Shown here: positions 19,299 through 29,130 of the stretch, in pieces
Layout of the letters: each line of letters opens with the position of its first letter
How positions within the stretch are numbered: the first letter of the stretch is position 1
Origin: Ectothiorhodospiraceae bacterium
GTDB taxonomy: Bacteria > Pseudomonadota > Gammaproteobacteria > Nitrococcales > AK92
NCBI GenBank assembly: GCA_029268285.1
Contig: JAJUGG010000001.1
Span: 1 to 63,490, forward strand
Direction of reading: 5' to 3'
Length of the DNA: 63,490 bases
The notes under the pieces: model-generated
Told to the model about the DNA's origin: nothing
Seen by the model: the letters and a program-made list of their open reading frames with translations, nothing else
Databases searched by the model: none
Made by a program: the position numbers and the translations under genes

Positions 19299-19976
19299 TC
19301 AAGCATCCGTTAGCTGTTGCAGCATTTGCTCGGCCGCCTGCTGCTCGGCCTGCCGGCGACTGCCGCCGGTCCCCTCGGTGGTTACACCGGAGCCTTCCAC
19401 GCAGCATTCCACGCGAAACACCTGATTGTGCGCCTTACCGGTAATGGTGAGCACACGGTAGCTGGGCAAGGGGATGCGGCGTGCCTGCAGATACTCCTGC
19501 AGACGCGTCTTCGGGTCCTTGAGCTCGGTTGCGGTCGCCAAGTCCTTGAGACGCGGCTGGTAGAGGCGCTGGATTAGTTGCTTTGCCGGCTCGTAGCCTC
19601 CGTCCAGGAACACCGCGCCGAGTACGGCCTCCATAGTATCGGAGAGGATGGAATCACGACGGTGCCCGCCGCTTTTCATCTCGCCGCCGCCCAGTTTGAC
19701 GTAGTGCCCAAGTTGGAGCTCGCGAGCGAGCTCCGCCAGGCTGCTGCGATTGACGAGATTGGCCCGTCGACGGCTCAACACGCCCTCAGGAGCCTCAGGG
19801 CAGCGCTCGAACAGCTCCGCAGCTATGACGAAGTTGAGAATGCTATCGCCCAAGAACTCCAAACGCTCGTTGTTGCGGCCCTGCGCGCTTCGATGCGTCA
19901 AGGCCTCATCCAACAAGTCGTTGTTCTTGAAACGGTACTCCAGTGTTTGCTGGAGCTTTGCCGGGTCATCCTTCAA
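19299..19976 (-). CDS. rnc: Ribonuclease III
   Basis: 225 residues. Cuts double-stranded RNA in rRNA precursors and many mRNAs. The signature ERLEFLGDSILNFV holds the catalytic acidic residues; a second site is DTMEAVLGAVFLDGGY. A double-stranded RNA-binding domain fills about residues 153-222 (KTRLQEYLQARRIPLP ... GSRRQAEQQAAEQML). Overlaps the DUF4845 gene by 4 bp at its start. Confidence 0.96.
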   Translation of the reverse strand: MKDDPAKLQQTLEYRFKNNDLLDEALTHRSAQGRNNERLEFLGDSILNFVIAAELFERCPEAPEGVLSRRRANLVNRSSLAELARELQLGHYVKLGGGEMKSGGHRRDSILSDTMEAVLGAVFLDGGYEPAKQLIQRLYQPRLKDLATATELKDPKTRLQEYLQARRIPLPSYRVLTITGKAHNQVFRVECCVEGSGVTTEGTGGSRRQAEQQAAEQMLQQLTDA

Positions 19977-20335
19977 CGTGTAATCACCGCACTGTTCTCG
20001 AAGTGAACCACTCCGTCGAGATTTCCGATAAGCGGCACCCGCCTCTCGTAGTCGACAATTACCCGCCTACCGTTGGTAACTTCCTCGAAGCGCAGATTAT
20101 CCCGCTTCACGCTGTCCACGTTATCGAGTTGCAGCTGCTTGTTGAGCGCCTGCCAAATCTCTCCATTGGTCGCATTGCTCAGGGTGCGGTCCTTTTCCAA
20201 GCGCTCCAGGGCAAACTTGACGAAGTATCCCTCCATGTAAACCGGCACCAGCCGGGCCGCCATCAAACCGGCAAAACCCAGCAGAACCACGATCAGCAGC
20301 ATCTGCCAAAATGTCGCTCCGCGCTGACGATTCAT
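19973..20335 (-). CDS. DUF4845 single-pass membrane protein
   Basis: 120 residues. A short basic N terminus, one membrane helix (FWQMLLIVVLLGFAGLMAARLV, residues 9-30), then an exported domain of about 90 residues (VDSVKRDNLRFEEV, VIVDYERRVPLIGNL). Resembles a pilin-like leader, but there is no clear GFxxxE cleavage motif. This family almost always sits between lepB and rnc in gammaproteobacteria, as here. Function unknown; a role near signal peptidase is only suggested by position. Confidence 0.85.
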   Translation of the reverse strand: MNRQRGATFWQMLLIVVLLGFAGLMAARLVPVYMEGYFVKFALERLEKDRTLSNATNGEIWQALNKQLQLDNVDSVKRDNLRFEEVTNGRRVIVDYERRVPLIGNLDGVVHFENSAVITR

Positions 20336-20349
20336 CTATCCCCCCTCCG

Positions 20350-21114
20350 TCAACGAATCACGTCCCCAATGCGGCCGAAATTGATTCCGAAATTCTCGGA
20401 ATCCCAGCTCATCCATATCATAAACGCCTTTCCGACCAGATGACTCTCGGGCACCGGCCCCCAGAAGCGACTGTCGCTGCTGCGGTCACGGTTATCGCCC
20501 ATCATAAAATAGGTATTTTCGGGCACCCGGTAGCGAAAATCCCGGGACGGGCTCTCGGTATTGACCAGCATACGGTGCTCGGCGCCATCAAGCGTCTCAA
20601 GGTGTTCCATCGAGTCCGGCTCTGCGCCCGCGTCACGATAAGGCCCGACCGGTTGCTGCTCGATGGCCTCGCCGTTGACGTAGAGGCGCTTGGCGCGATA
20701 TTCGATCAGGTCGCCGGGCAGACCGATGACACGTTTGATGTAGTCCTGATTCTCATCGAGCGGGTAGCGAAAGACGACCACATCACCGCGCTCGGGCTCG
20801 CTTACGTCGATGATCTTGGTATGGGTCACCGGCAAGCGGATTCCATAAGAGAACTTGTTGACGACGATGAAATCGCCGGTCAGCAAGGTCGGCACCATGG
20901 AGCCCGACGGGATCCGAAAAGGCTCGACAACAAAAGAGCGGATGACCAACACCGCAAGAATGACCGGAAACAGCGAACGAGACAGATCCAGCCACCAGGG
21001 CACATCGTCGCCCACCGGCGCTTCGCCGCGCCGACTACGCAGTTTGTCCCAGCCCCAAATGATGCCGGTAATCAGCGTGAACGCGACGAGAAGGGTTTCG
21101 AAATCGAGATTCAT
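20350..21114 (-). CDS. lepB: Signal peptidase I
   Basis: 254 residues. Removes signal peptides at the periplasmic face of the inner membrane. The Ser/Lys dyad is S72 in RIPSGSMVP and K127 in YIKRVIGLPGD; box E is GDNRDRSSDSRFWG. Two N-terminal membrane segments are visible (about 5-22 and 45-63). Follows lepA by 66 bp. Confidence 0.96.
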   Translation of the reverse strand: MNLDFETLLVAFTLITGIIWGWDKLRSRRGEAPVGDDVPWWLDLSRSLFPVILAVLVIRSFVVEPFRIPSGSMVPTLLTGDFIVVNKFSYGIRLPVTHTKIIDVSEPERGDVVVFRYPLDENQDYIKRVIGLPGDLIEYRAKRLYVNGEAIEQQPVGPYRDAGAEPDSMEHLETLDGAEHRMLVNTESPSRDFRYRVPENTYFMMGDNRDRSSDSRFWGPVPESHLVGKAFMIWMSWDSENFGINFGRIGDVIR

Positions 21115-21180
21115 GCGGTCTCCATTATTCTTCGATGCGCGCGAGCCGCTGCGCGGCGGCTCGCGCCAAGGACGAACCGC

Positions 21181-22992
<1,812 letters not shown>

Positions 22993-23295
22993 AACTTGTC
23001 ATCCAGTCTGGTCCGTTCATGTACACGCCGGGGGTAGACATTTATCGGATAACCCGTGGTCGCGCTGGAATGGATCGCGTAAGAACGCGCCGTATTGTAC
23101 TGAGCCCAGCCCCGCGTTAACAGCGCGATCGGCCGACAGATGCCGCTCAGCGCCCTTACAGGCAGGTCTTCCGCCCGCGCCATGCCCCCGAGTACCGTCG
23201 CGTGCAGCACCCCGTTTCAGCGCTCGCAAGTTGCCGCGCTCGAAAACCAACCTCACCTCCATGTTTGACGATCAACACCGGAAGAGGACAACGGC
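22993..23295. other. Intergenic region between divergent lepA and wrbA
   Basis: 303 bp. It must carry the promoters of both genes. The open frames that cross it have no ribosome-binding site and no recognisable product. No repeat, RNA gene or well-placed promoter could be assigned. Confidence 0.5.
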
Positions 23296-23895
23296 ATGGC
23301 GAAGGTTTTGGTTTTGTACTACAGCATGTACGGTCACATCATGACGATGGCCGAAGCGGTTGCCGAAGGTGCCCAGGAAGCCGGCGCTACGGTGGACATC
23401 AAGCGCGTGCCGGAACTGGTGCCTGAGGATGTTTTCAAGCAGTCGGGCGGTCTGACCGAACAGCCCTATCCAATCGCGCAACCGAACGACCTGGGCGACT
23501 ACGACGCCATCATCTTCGGTACCCCGACCCGCTATGGCAACATGGCCGGTCAGATGCGTAATTTCCTCGACCAGACCGGCGGCCTGTGGGCACAGGGTAA
23601 GCTGATCGGTAAAGTGGGTAGCGTTTTTGCCTCATCCAATACTCAACATGGCGGCCAAGAGACCACCCTCACCAGCTTCCATACAACCTTGCTGCACCTC
23701 GGCATGGTCGTGGTGGGCTTGCCGTACAGCTGCCAGGCTCAGACGGGGATAGAGGAAGTCAAAGGCGGCACCCCCTATGGGGCCACCACCATCGCGGGCA
23801 ACGATGGTTCTCGTCAGCCAAGTGCCGTGGAACTCGAAATGGCGCGCTTTCAAGGCCGCCATACCACAGAGCTCGCAACCAAGCTAAGCGGTTAA
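23296..23895 (+). CDS. wrbA: NAD(P)H:quinone oxidoreductase, WrbA type
   Basis: 199 residues, normal length. FMN-dependent two-electron quinone reductase with a flavodoxin-like fold. The FMN phosphate loop is [33 protein letters not shown] and [13 protein letters not shown] line the flavin pocket. GAAGAGGA lies just upstream of the ATG. Thought to protect against quinone redox stress. Converges on lpxR, with two hairpins between them. Confidence 0.95.
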   Translation: MAKVLVLYYSMYGHIMTMAEAVAEGAQEAGATVDIKRVPELVPEDVFKQSGGLTEQPYPIAQPNDLGDYDAIIFGTPTRYGNMAGQMRNFLDQTGGLWAQGKLIGKVGSVFASSNTQHGGQETTLTSFHTTLLHLGMVVVGLPYSCQAQTGIEEVKGGTPYGATTIAGNDGSRQPSAVELEMARFQGRHTTELATKLSG

Positions 23896-23897
23896 CC

Positions 23898-23963
23898 AGT
23901 GTCGATGGCGGGCGTCGCAGTTCAACGCCCGCCACACTCGAACCGTAATCGACGCGGTTCTTT
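23898..23963. terminator. Two adjacent hairpins between convergent wrbA and lpxR
   Basis: First: GGCGGGCGT (23907-23915) with ACGCCCGCC (23925-23933), extended by AGTGT and ACACT. Second: GAACCG (23940-23945) with CGGTTC (23955-23960), followed by TTT on the plus strand. Location between two gene ends supports termination, mainly of wrbA. Confidence 0.5.
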
Positions 23964-24015
23964 AATGACAGACCGACCCCGGCGCTCTGTGCGAGCCAGG
24001 CGCGCGTCAAGCACT

Positions 24016-25059
24016 CTAAAAGGATACCGTCACCCCCAGAGAACCAAAGCGCGTCGGTTCCGGTTGATTCTCGTAGCTATCGCTCGCGTCCACGGCGGAC
24101 AGCAGCAGAGCCCAGCGCCCGAAGCTGTAAGAGACGCCCGCAACCAGCATCGTTTGCCAATGCTCAAGCGGAACTGAATGGCTGTCCCGGAAAGTGTTGC
24201 CGTCGGCGCTAATATCATTGGCGACATAACTTCCGAGAACATTGAAGAACACCTGCCAACTACCGGGAGCGCCGAATACCAAAGGATTACTCTCTCGTCC
24301 CGGCAGTACCGTGGCTGCAGGAAAGCTGCGCTCCAAGGCGCGTCCGTAGCGTATGCTAAGACCTGCAACTACATTGCTTCTGATCGTGCCAAGGGCCACA
24401 CGTCCAATCCCTATCGCATCAAAGCCGCTTCCGTTGTCGAATGATAGCTCTCCAAGCCGCCACAGGCGTTCGGCCTGTAGCTGAAATACGAGCTCATTAT
24501 CAACCTGATGCTCCCAGCCCTCGGGTTCATCGGAGCCCAGAATCCGATGCGAGAGTTTCTGCGAAAACTCGGCGCCGGAAGCTGGTCCCACGACCCCCAA
24601 GGTCAAGGACAAGGTGTCGGCAACACGCGCATCGTAGGCATGCAGATTCGCCGTCCATGCCAGCATTCCAAAATAGGGCGCTTCGTCCTCGATGAGTTCC
24701 GTGTTTTCGAGATCCTCAGGCGTCTGCATACTTTGCGCGATGGTGTAACTCACCGCACGAGCCTTTTCTGGCATGCTGCTGATGTAGAGCCTCTTGCTGA
24801 CAGCATGCAGCCAGCTTGGCAGGTTCTCTTTGTTGAACGCGGCTAAACCAACACGCGCCCAGGTCACACCCAAGCCGTTCGTGTAACCGCTGTCATCGCC
24901 GACGAACAGGTCGTTTTCCCAGGTTACGGTAATCAGCCGCGGCCTTGGCTTATCACCCGCAAACGCTGAACTCACAGAAGCAAACCCCACGAACGCAGTT
25001 AAGCCGACACGAAGCGAAGTCCGCAAGACATGCTGTAAAACGCGCGATCGTGAGTTCAT
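24016..25059 (-). CDS. lpxR: Lipid A deacylase, LpxR family
   Basis: 347 residues. LpxR is an outer-membrane 12-strand barrel that removes the 3'-acyloxyacyl group of lipid A. A signal peptide ends near residue 34 (FVGFASVSSAFAGD). Active-site positions known from Salmonella LpxR can be matched: asparagine and aspartate in TWENDLF, the hydroxyl residue in GYTNGLGVTW, and histidine in KLSHRILG. The C terminus GSLGVTVSF ends in phenylalanine, as outer-membrane barrels do. Lies 160 bp after mucD on the same strand, beyond a strong terminator, so it likely has its own promoter. Family is clear; exact substrate is inferred. Confidence 0.88.
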   Translation of the reverse strand: MNSRSRVLQHVLRTSLRVGLTAFVGFASVSSAFAGDKPRPRLITVTWENDLFVGDDSGYTNGLGVTWARVGLAAFNKENLPSWLHAVSKRLYISSMPEKARAVSYTIAQSMQTPEDLENTELIEDEAPYFGMLAWTANLHAYDARVADTLSLTLGVVGPASGAEFSQKLSHRILGSDEPEGWEHQVDNELVFQLQAERLWRLGELSFDNGSGFDAIGIGRVALGTIRSNVVAGLSIRYGRALERSFPAATVLPGRESNPLVFGAPGSWQVFFNVLGSYVANDISADGNTFRDSHSVPLEHWQTMLVAGVSYSFGRWALLLSAVDASDSYENQPEPTRFGSLGVTVSF

Positions 25060-25110
25060 ATCCTGTTATTCGAGGCAGAAGGCTCACCGTACAAACAAAG
25101 TAAGCACGTG

Positions 25111-25171
25111 CCCAAAACAAAACGCCACTCTCATAAGCAGTCGGCTGTGAGAGTGGCGTCTATGTTTTGGG
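25111..25171 (-). terminator. Strong intrinsic terminator after the sigma-E operon
   Basis: A long hairpin: ACGCCACTCTCA (25122-25133) pairs perfectly with TGAGAGTGGCGT (25148-25159), and outer arms CCCAAAAC (25111-25118) and GTTTTGGG (25164-25171) also pair. On the minus strand the stem is followed by TTTTGTTTT, a classical terminator for the rpoE-mucD transcript. Confidence 0.8.
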
Positions 25172-25219
25172 TAAGCAGCATTCTGGCAGAGGTATCTGCT
25201 GCTGCATACGCTGCGGCGA

Positions 25220-26665
25220 CTAATCTTCTGGCAGACGCATCGCTAGAAAACGCGGCGCTCCTTCACGCTGCACCAGCACCGGCACCGATTTGCCGGCAGG
25301 CAGCGCCTCGGCAACACTGCGGAACTCTTCCACGCTGTTGATCCGTTGCTGGTCGAGCATCAGCAGCACGTCGCCGCGCCGAATATCCGCGGCCTGCGCC
25401 GGCCCCTGAGCCACCTCGGTAACGAGCACCCCGCCCTCCGGCACATTGAACATTTCACGTTGATCCTGATCGAGTTCCTCGACCGTCACACCCAACCGCG
25501 CGTTCTCGACCCCCGGCTCCGGGGCCTGCGGCGCCACGTCGCCTACGCGGGATTCGGCGTCGTCCGGCAGTTCCTCAATTCGAATTTGTAGCATTTGCGG
25601 CTCACCCTCACGGATAACCCGCACCGGCACCGACTCGCCGACTCGTGCACGTCCGACCATTGGCGGCAACATGCCGGAAGTGCCGACTTCCTTACCGTCG
25701 AACTCGACGATGATATCGCCGACGCGCAGACCTGCTTGTGCGGCTGGACTCTCCGGCATTACCTCGGCAACCAGGGCGCCGTAGGGTTTATCCATGCCAA
25801 AGGACTCGGCTAAATCTCGCGTGACGTCCTGAATCAGAACGCCCAGCCAGCCCCGCGAGACACGGCCGCTCTCGCGCAACTGATCCGCCACATCCATGGC
25901 AAGCTCAATGGGAATAGCGAAAGACAAGCCCATGAAGCCGCCTGTGCGGCTGTAGATCTGCGAATTCACGCCGACCACTTCGCCATCCAGATTAAACAAG
26001 GGGCCTCCTGAGTTACCGGGATTGATGGCGACATCGGTCTGGATGAAAGGCACGTAATTTTCAGTGGGAAGGCTGCGCCCTTTGGCACTCACGATCCCCG
26101 CCGTCGCGGAATGATCAAAGCCAAACGGCGTACCGATAGCTAGCACCCACTCCCCCACCTTGAGGTCGGCGGAGCGCCCAAGATTGACCACCGGAAGATT
26201 CTTGGCTTCGATCTTGAGCAGCGCGAGATCGCTACGATCATCGTACCCGATCACCTCCGCGACGAACTCACGCCGGTCGCTGAAGGTTACGATGATCTCG
26301 TCCGCATCGCGCACGACGTGGTAGTTCGTAAGAATGTAACCGTCTTTGGAGATGACGAAGCCAGAACCCAGCGACTGCGCGTCAAAGCCTTCTCCCGGCC
26401 CTTGCGGCATGCCGCCGCCAAAGCGATCCAGAAAATCCCGCAGCGGGTGATCGGGCGGCAGTTCTGGCACCTGTAACCCGTAAGGGAAGCCTTCTTCGCC
26501 GCTCAAGTGCTGAGTGGTGCTGATATTCACCACCGCCGGGCTTACCGCTTCGACCAAGTCGGTGAAATCCGGCAGCCCGCGCGCGGCCCAGGCAAGCGAC
26601 GGCAGCAGCATCGTCATCCAGAGCGCCAGCGCTACGTACCATCCCCGGCCTAGTTTATGCCCCAT
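25220..26665 (-). CDS. mucD: Periplasmic serine protease of the DegP/MucD family
   Basis: 481 residues from ATG 26665, which has GAGGAA upstream; a longer frame from 26695 is less likely. Signal peptide 1-27 (ending LPSLAWA). Trypsin-like domain with the full triad H116 (TNYHVV), D146 (DRSDLALL) and S219 (NPGNSGGP), then two PDZ domains (about 265-360 and 395-475). MucD/DegP degrades misfolded envelope proteins and limits sigma-E (AlgU) signalling. Last gene of rpoE-rseA-rseB-mucD, the Pseudomonas algU arrangement. Confidence 0.94.
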   Translation of the reverse strand: MGHKLGRGWYVALALWMTMLLPSLAWAARGLPDFTDLVEAVSPAVVNISTTQHLSGEEGFPYGLQVPELPPDHPLRDFLDRFGGGMPQGPGEGFDAQSLGSGFVISKDGYILTNYHVVRDADEIIVTFSDRREFVAEVIGYDDRSDLALLKIEAKNLPVVNLGRSADLKVGEWVLAIGTPFGFDHSATAGIVSAKGRSLPTENYVPFIQTDVAINPGNSGGPLFNLDGEVVGVNSQIYSRTGGFMGLSFAIPIELAMDVADQLRESGRVSRGWLGVLIQDVTRDLAESFGMDKPYGALVAEVMPESPAAQAGLRVGDIIVEFDGKEVGTSGMLPPMVGRARVGESVPVRVIREGEPQMLQIRIEELPDDAESRVGDVAPQAPEPGVENARLGVTVEELDQDQREMFNVPEGGVLVTEVAQGPAQAADIRRGDVLLMLDQQRINSVEEFRSVAEALPAGKSVPVLVQREGAPRFLAMRLPED

Positions 26666-26745
26666 GTGTCGTTCCTCGATCGTGTCTTTGTCCATGCTCA
26701 GCCGCGGAGTAGGCGGACGCGTGGCGCCTTATCGCGCCACTGAAG

Positions 26746-27753
26746 TTAGTTTGCCTGCGCGCTCCCATTCTCGGATAGGCGCACGGCCTCGGCGATGGTT
26801 TCAACGGTGATCTGCGGCACTTCGCCAACCGCCGTCACCTGATGCGTATCAACGGCCTTGCCGTAGGCGCTGACCGCACCGACTCGAGAATGACCGCTAA
26901 AGCTTTCCTCTGGATTTATTTTCTCGATATAGACCGAAACATTGGTCAGTCCGTCGGAAAATAAAAGGTGCTCAACCGGTTCATCGCTGCCGGGCAAGCG
27001 CCGCATTTCGTGCACGGCGAGTTCGAAGCCGGCGGGCAGTTCTTCGACTGCCCAAGCGCTCGGCTGTGTCGGTACCGTGGCCGTCGGCCCTTCTTCCAGC
27101 CGCCGCCAACTGAAATCGTACCCTTCGACCGATGGCTGCAACGCAGCATCGGAAATCTCGGCCGGCGCCAGCAGCTCGGTAAACATGAGCTGTTCGATCG
27201 GCTCGCCCTCGCCGCTCATCAAGTCCGACCGCAACAACAGACCGGTTGCGCGATCGACCCAGAAGCGGTAGCCGTAGCGATACTCATCTCGTGGCCATAC
27301 TCCGATCTGGACAGCCTCGCGCCCGGCTACCCGTCCATCGCCGATCAGATCAAGCCGGTAATGCGGGAGCAGTCCGTCTACATCCTTAGGTACTGCGCCG
27401 TTCAGGGGATTCTGGAGTTGGAGCCTGTCGATCACCACTTCCCGATCATCCGGCAGGTAGCAGCTGACCTTCTCGTTATCGCGCACGATCTCTCGCGCCG
27501 GCCCCGTCAGTGCGTACAGGCGCTCACGAACACCCTCTTCGGAGACCTTGTGCACGACGCGCAAGGCTTCGAGGTTGCCCCTATGGCGATAGATGAACGT
27601 ACCTTCGTAACTGGTAGTGCGCGCCGCCTCGCTGATTCCGGTCAGCAGGCGTTGCGCCTGGGCGCTGTCATCCGCCTGGGCCGCCGAGGCGACCAGCAAC
27701 AGCCAACCCAGCACCGTCGTTCGTGTGCAGGAAGAGAGCAATTTATTCCGCAT
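26746..27753 (-). CDS. rseB: Periplasmic sigma-E regulator RseB/MucB
   Basis: 335 residues. Binds the periplasmic part of RseA/MucA and protects it from DegS cleavage until lipid or LPS signals displace it. Signal peptide about 1-28 (VLGWLLLVASAAQADD). The LolA-like N domain is marked by TTSYEGTFIYRHRGNLEALRVVHKV, the C domain by FELAVHEMRRLPGSDEPVEHLLFSDGL. The ATG at 27753 lies 11 bases inside the rseA gene end, so translation is coupled; an upstream ATG at 27795 is possible. Confidence 0.92.
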   Translation of the reverse strand: MRNKLLSSCTRTTVLGWLLLVASAAQADDSAQAQRLLTGISEAARTTSYEGTFIYRHRGNLEALRVVHKVSEEGVRERLYALTGPAREIVRDNEKVSCYLPDDREVVIDRLQLQNPLNGAVPKDVDGLLPHYRLDLIGDGRVAGREAVQIGVWPRDEYRYGYRFWVDRATGLLLRSDLMSGEGEPIEQLMFTELLAPAEISDAALQPSVEGYDFSWRRLEEGPTATVPTQPSAWAVEELPAGFELAVHEMRRLPGSDEPVEHLLFSDGLTNVSVYIEKINPEESFSGHSRVGAVSAYGKAVDTHQVTAVGEVPQITVETIAEAVRLSENGSAQAN

Positions 27754-28321
27754 TCTGTTGACCGGCGATCCGGACGTAAGTGAGCACCCCGCCAACCTGA
27801 CGCTCAGCGCTGTACTCGCTGTGATTGACTAAATAACCGTTCAAGCGTTTCTGAACCTCGGGGTCCAGCCGCTCCCAGTGCTGAGATACCGGCATAGTCG
27901 GAGATGAGGTCTGATTGGCGGGGCTTATGAGCGATGTTGCGGCGCCGGCGGTAAGCGGCTGACTGGCGGAGGTGGCAGGGGCTTGAGGTTGCGTGGTCCA
28001 GAAACCGACCGAGAGGGCCGCTACCGAGGCGGCTACCGCAAGCCCGGCGGCCGGTCGGAGCAGTCGCGAACCCCAGCTTTGCCGCGCGCCGCTCAAGGCC
28101 GGCTCGGCTTCCAGGGCGGCCGCAACGCGCGCACTCAGACCCCGGCTCCCGGCGGGCCCGAGGTTGCCGCGCAGCGTGTCGCTGATGAGGTAGTATCGCG
28201 CCAGCTGTTCTCGCGTGCCATCGGATTGCGTCAGGCGCCTTAGCAGGAAAGCCTGCTCCTCGGCCCACAGCTCGTCGTCCACGAAGGCGGAAAGCTGTTC
28301 CTTGAACTCCTCAGTGTTCAT
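27743..28321 (-). CDS. rseA: Anti-sigma-E factor RseA/MucA
   Basis: 192 residues. The N-terminal cytoplasmic part (MNTEEFKEQLSAFVDDEL) is the RseA/MucA sigma-binding domain, followed by a short membrane helix (about 91-110, AAGLAVAASVAALSVGFW) and a periplasmic domain ending QKRLNGYLVNHSEYSAERQV, which is typical of MucA proteins. Holds sigma-E inactive at the membrane until proteolysis. Starts 4 bp after rpoE. Confidence 0.92.
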   Translation of the reverse strand: MNTEEFKEQLSAFVDDELWAEEQAFLLRRLTQSDGTREQLARYYLISDTLRGNLGPAGSRGLSARVAAALEAEPALSGARQSWGSRLLRPAAGLAVAASVAALSVGFWTTQPQAPATSASQPLTAGAATSLISPANQTSSPTMPVSQHWERLDPEVQKRLNGYLVNHSEYSAERQVGGVLTYVRIAGQQNAE

Positions 28322-28325
28322 ATTG

Positions 28326-28910
28326 TCACCTATCGGCCCCGATCAGTGGCCTCAACCGCTTGTCAATCGCATCTCGCGCACGGAATATCCGCGAGCGCAC
28401 CGTTCCCACCGGGCAATCCATCGCCTGGGCGATTTCTTCGTAACTCAGGCCATCGATCTCGCGTAGCGTGATGGCCGTCTTCAAATCCTCCGGCAAATCG
28501 TCGATCGCGGCGAAAATGGTCCGCTCGACCTCATCGCGCTCGGCGATGCGCTCCGGAGTCTCCTGCTCCTTCAATCTCGACTCGAAGTCATACTGCTCCG
28601 CGTCCTGTGCATCAATGTCGGTGTCCGGCGGCCGGCGCCCTTGAGCGACCAAGTGATTCTTCGCCGTATTGATACCGATCCGATACAGCCAGGTGTAGAA
28701 GCTGCTGTCGCCCCGGAAGTTCGGCAACGCGCGATACGCCTTGATGAACGCTTCCTGAGCCACATCCAGCGCCTCCACGGGATCGTGCACATACCGGGTA
28801 ATCAGCTTAACCAGCTTATGCTGGTATTTGCTAACGAGGACGTCGAAGGCCCGTTTGTCCCCGGCTTGTACTCGCTTGACGAGTTCTCTATCGACGGCAG
28901 CTGTAGTCAT
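28326..28910 (-). CDS. rpoE: RNA polymerase sigma factor RpoE/AlgU
   Basis: 194 residues, ECF sigma factor for envelope stress. Region 2 holds FDVLVSKYQHKLVKLITRYV, DVAQEAFIKAYRAL and FYTWLYRIGINTAKNHL; region 4 holds LPEDLKTAITLREIDGLSYE and GTVRSRIFRARDAIDK. Controls genes for outer-membrane protein and LPS maintenance and its own operon. A matching sigma-E promoter lies 48 bp upstream (28958-28984). Divergent from nadB, as in E. coli. Confidence 0.97.
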   Translation of the reverse strand: MTTAAVDRELVKRVQAGDKRAFDVLVSKYQHKLVKLITRYVHDPVEALDVAQEAFIKAYRALPNFRGDSSFYTWLYRIGINTAKNHLVAQGRRPPDTDIDAQDAEQYDFESRLKEQETPERIAERDEVERTIFAAIDDLPEDLKTAITLREIDGLSYEEIAQAMDCPVGTVRSRIFRARDAIDKRLRPLIGADR

Positions 28911-28957
28911 ATCACTCCGCCGATTCGACTGAAGAACTCATCATCATCATTATTGGC

Positions 28958-28984
28958 GTAGACATTCGCGAGCATCGTTAGTTC
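28958..28984 (-). promoter_or_regulatory. Candidate sigma-E (AlgU-type) autoregulatory promoter of rpoE
   Basis: On the minus strand GAACTA (28979-28984) is followed after exactly 16 bases by TCTAC (28958-28962), close to the known sigma-E/AlgU consensus GAACTT-N16-TCTGA. It stands about 50 bp before the rpoE ATG, as expected for self-activation. Two bases differ from consensus. Confidence 0.6.
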
Positions 28985-29130
28985 GCATGCGATGTATCGA
29001 TAACGGTATAGTACGGTCTCGGATGTATGCGGCATCGTACCTTCTTGCGTGCTGCTCGGCCGTGCCACAAGCCCATGCGTGCGGCAAAGGCATCCGAGAT
29101 TAGCCGATCCCCTCACACAGACGCAACTGA

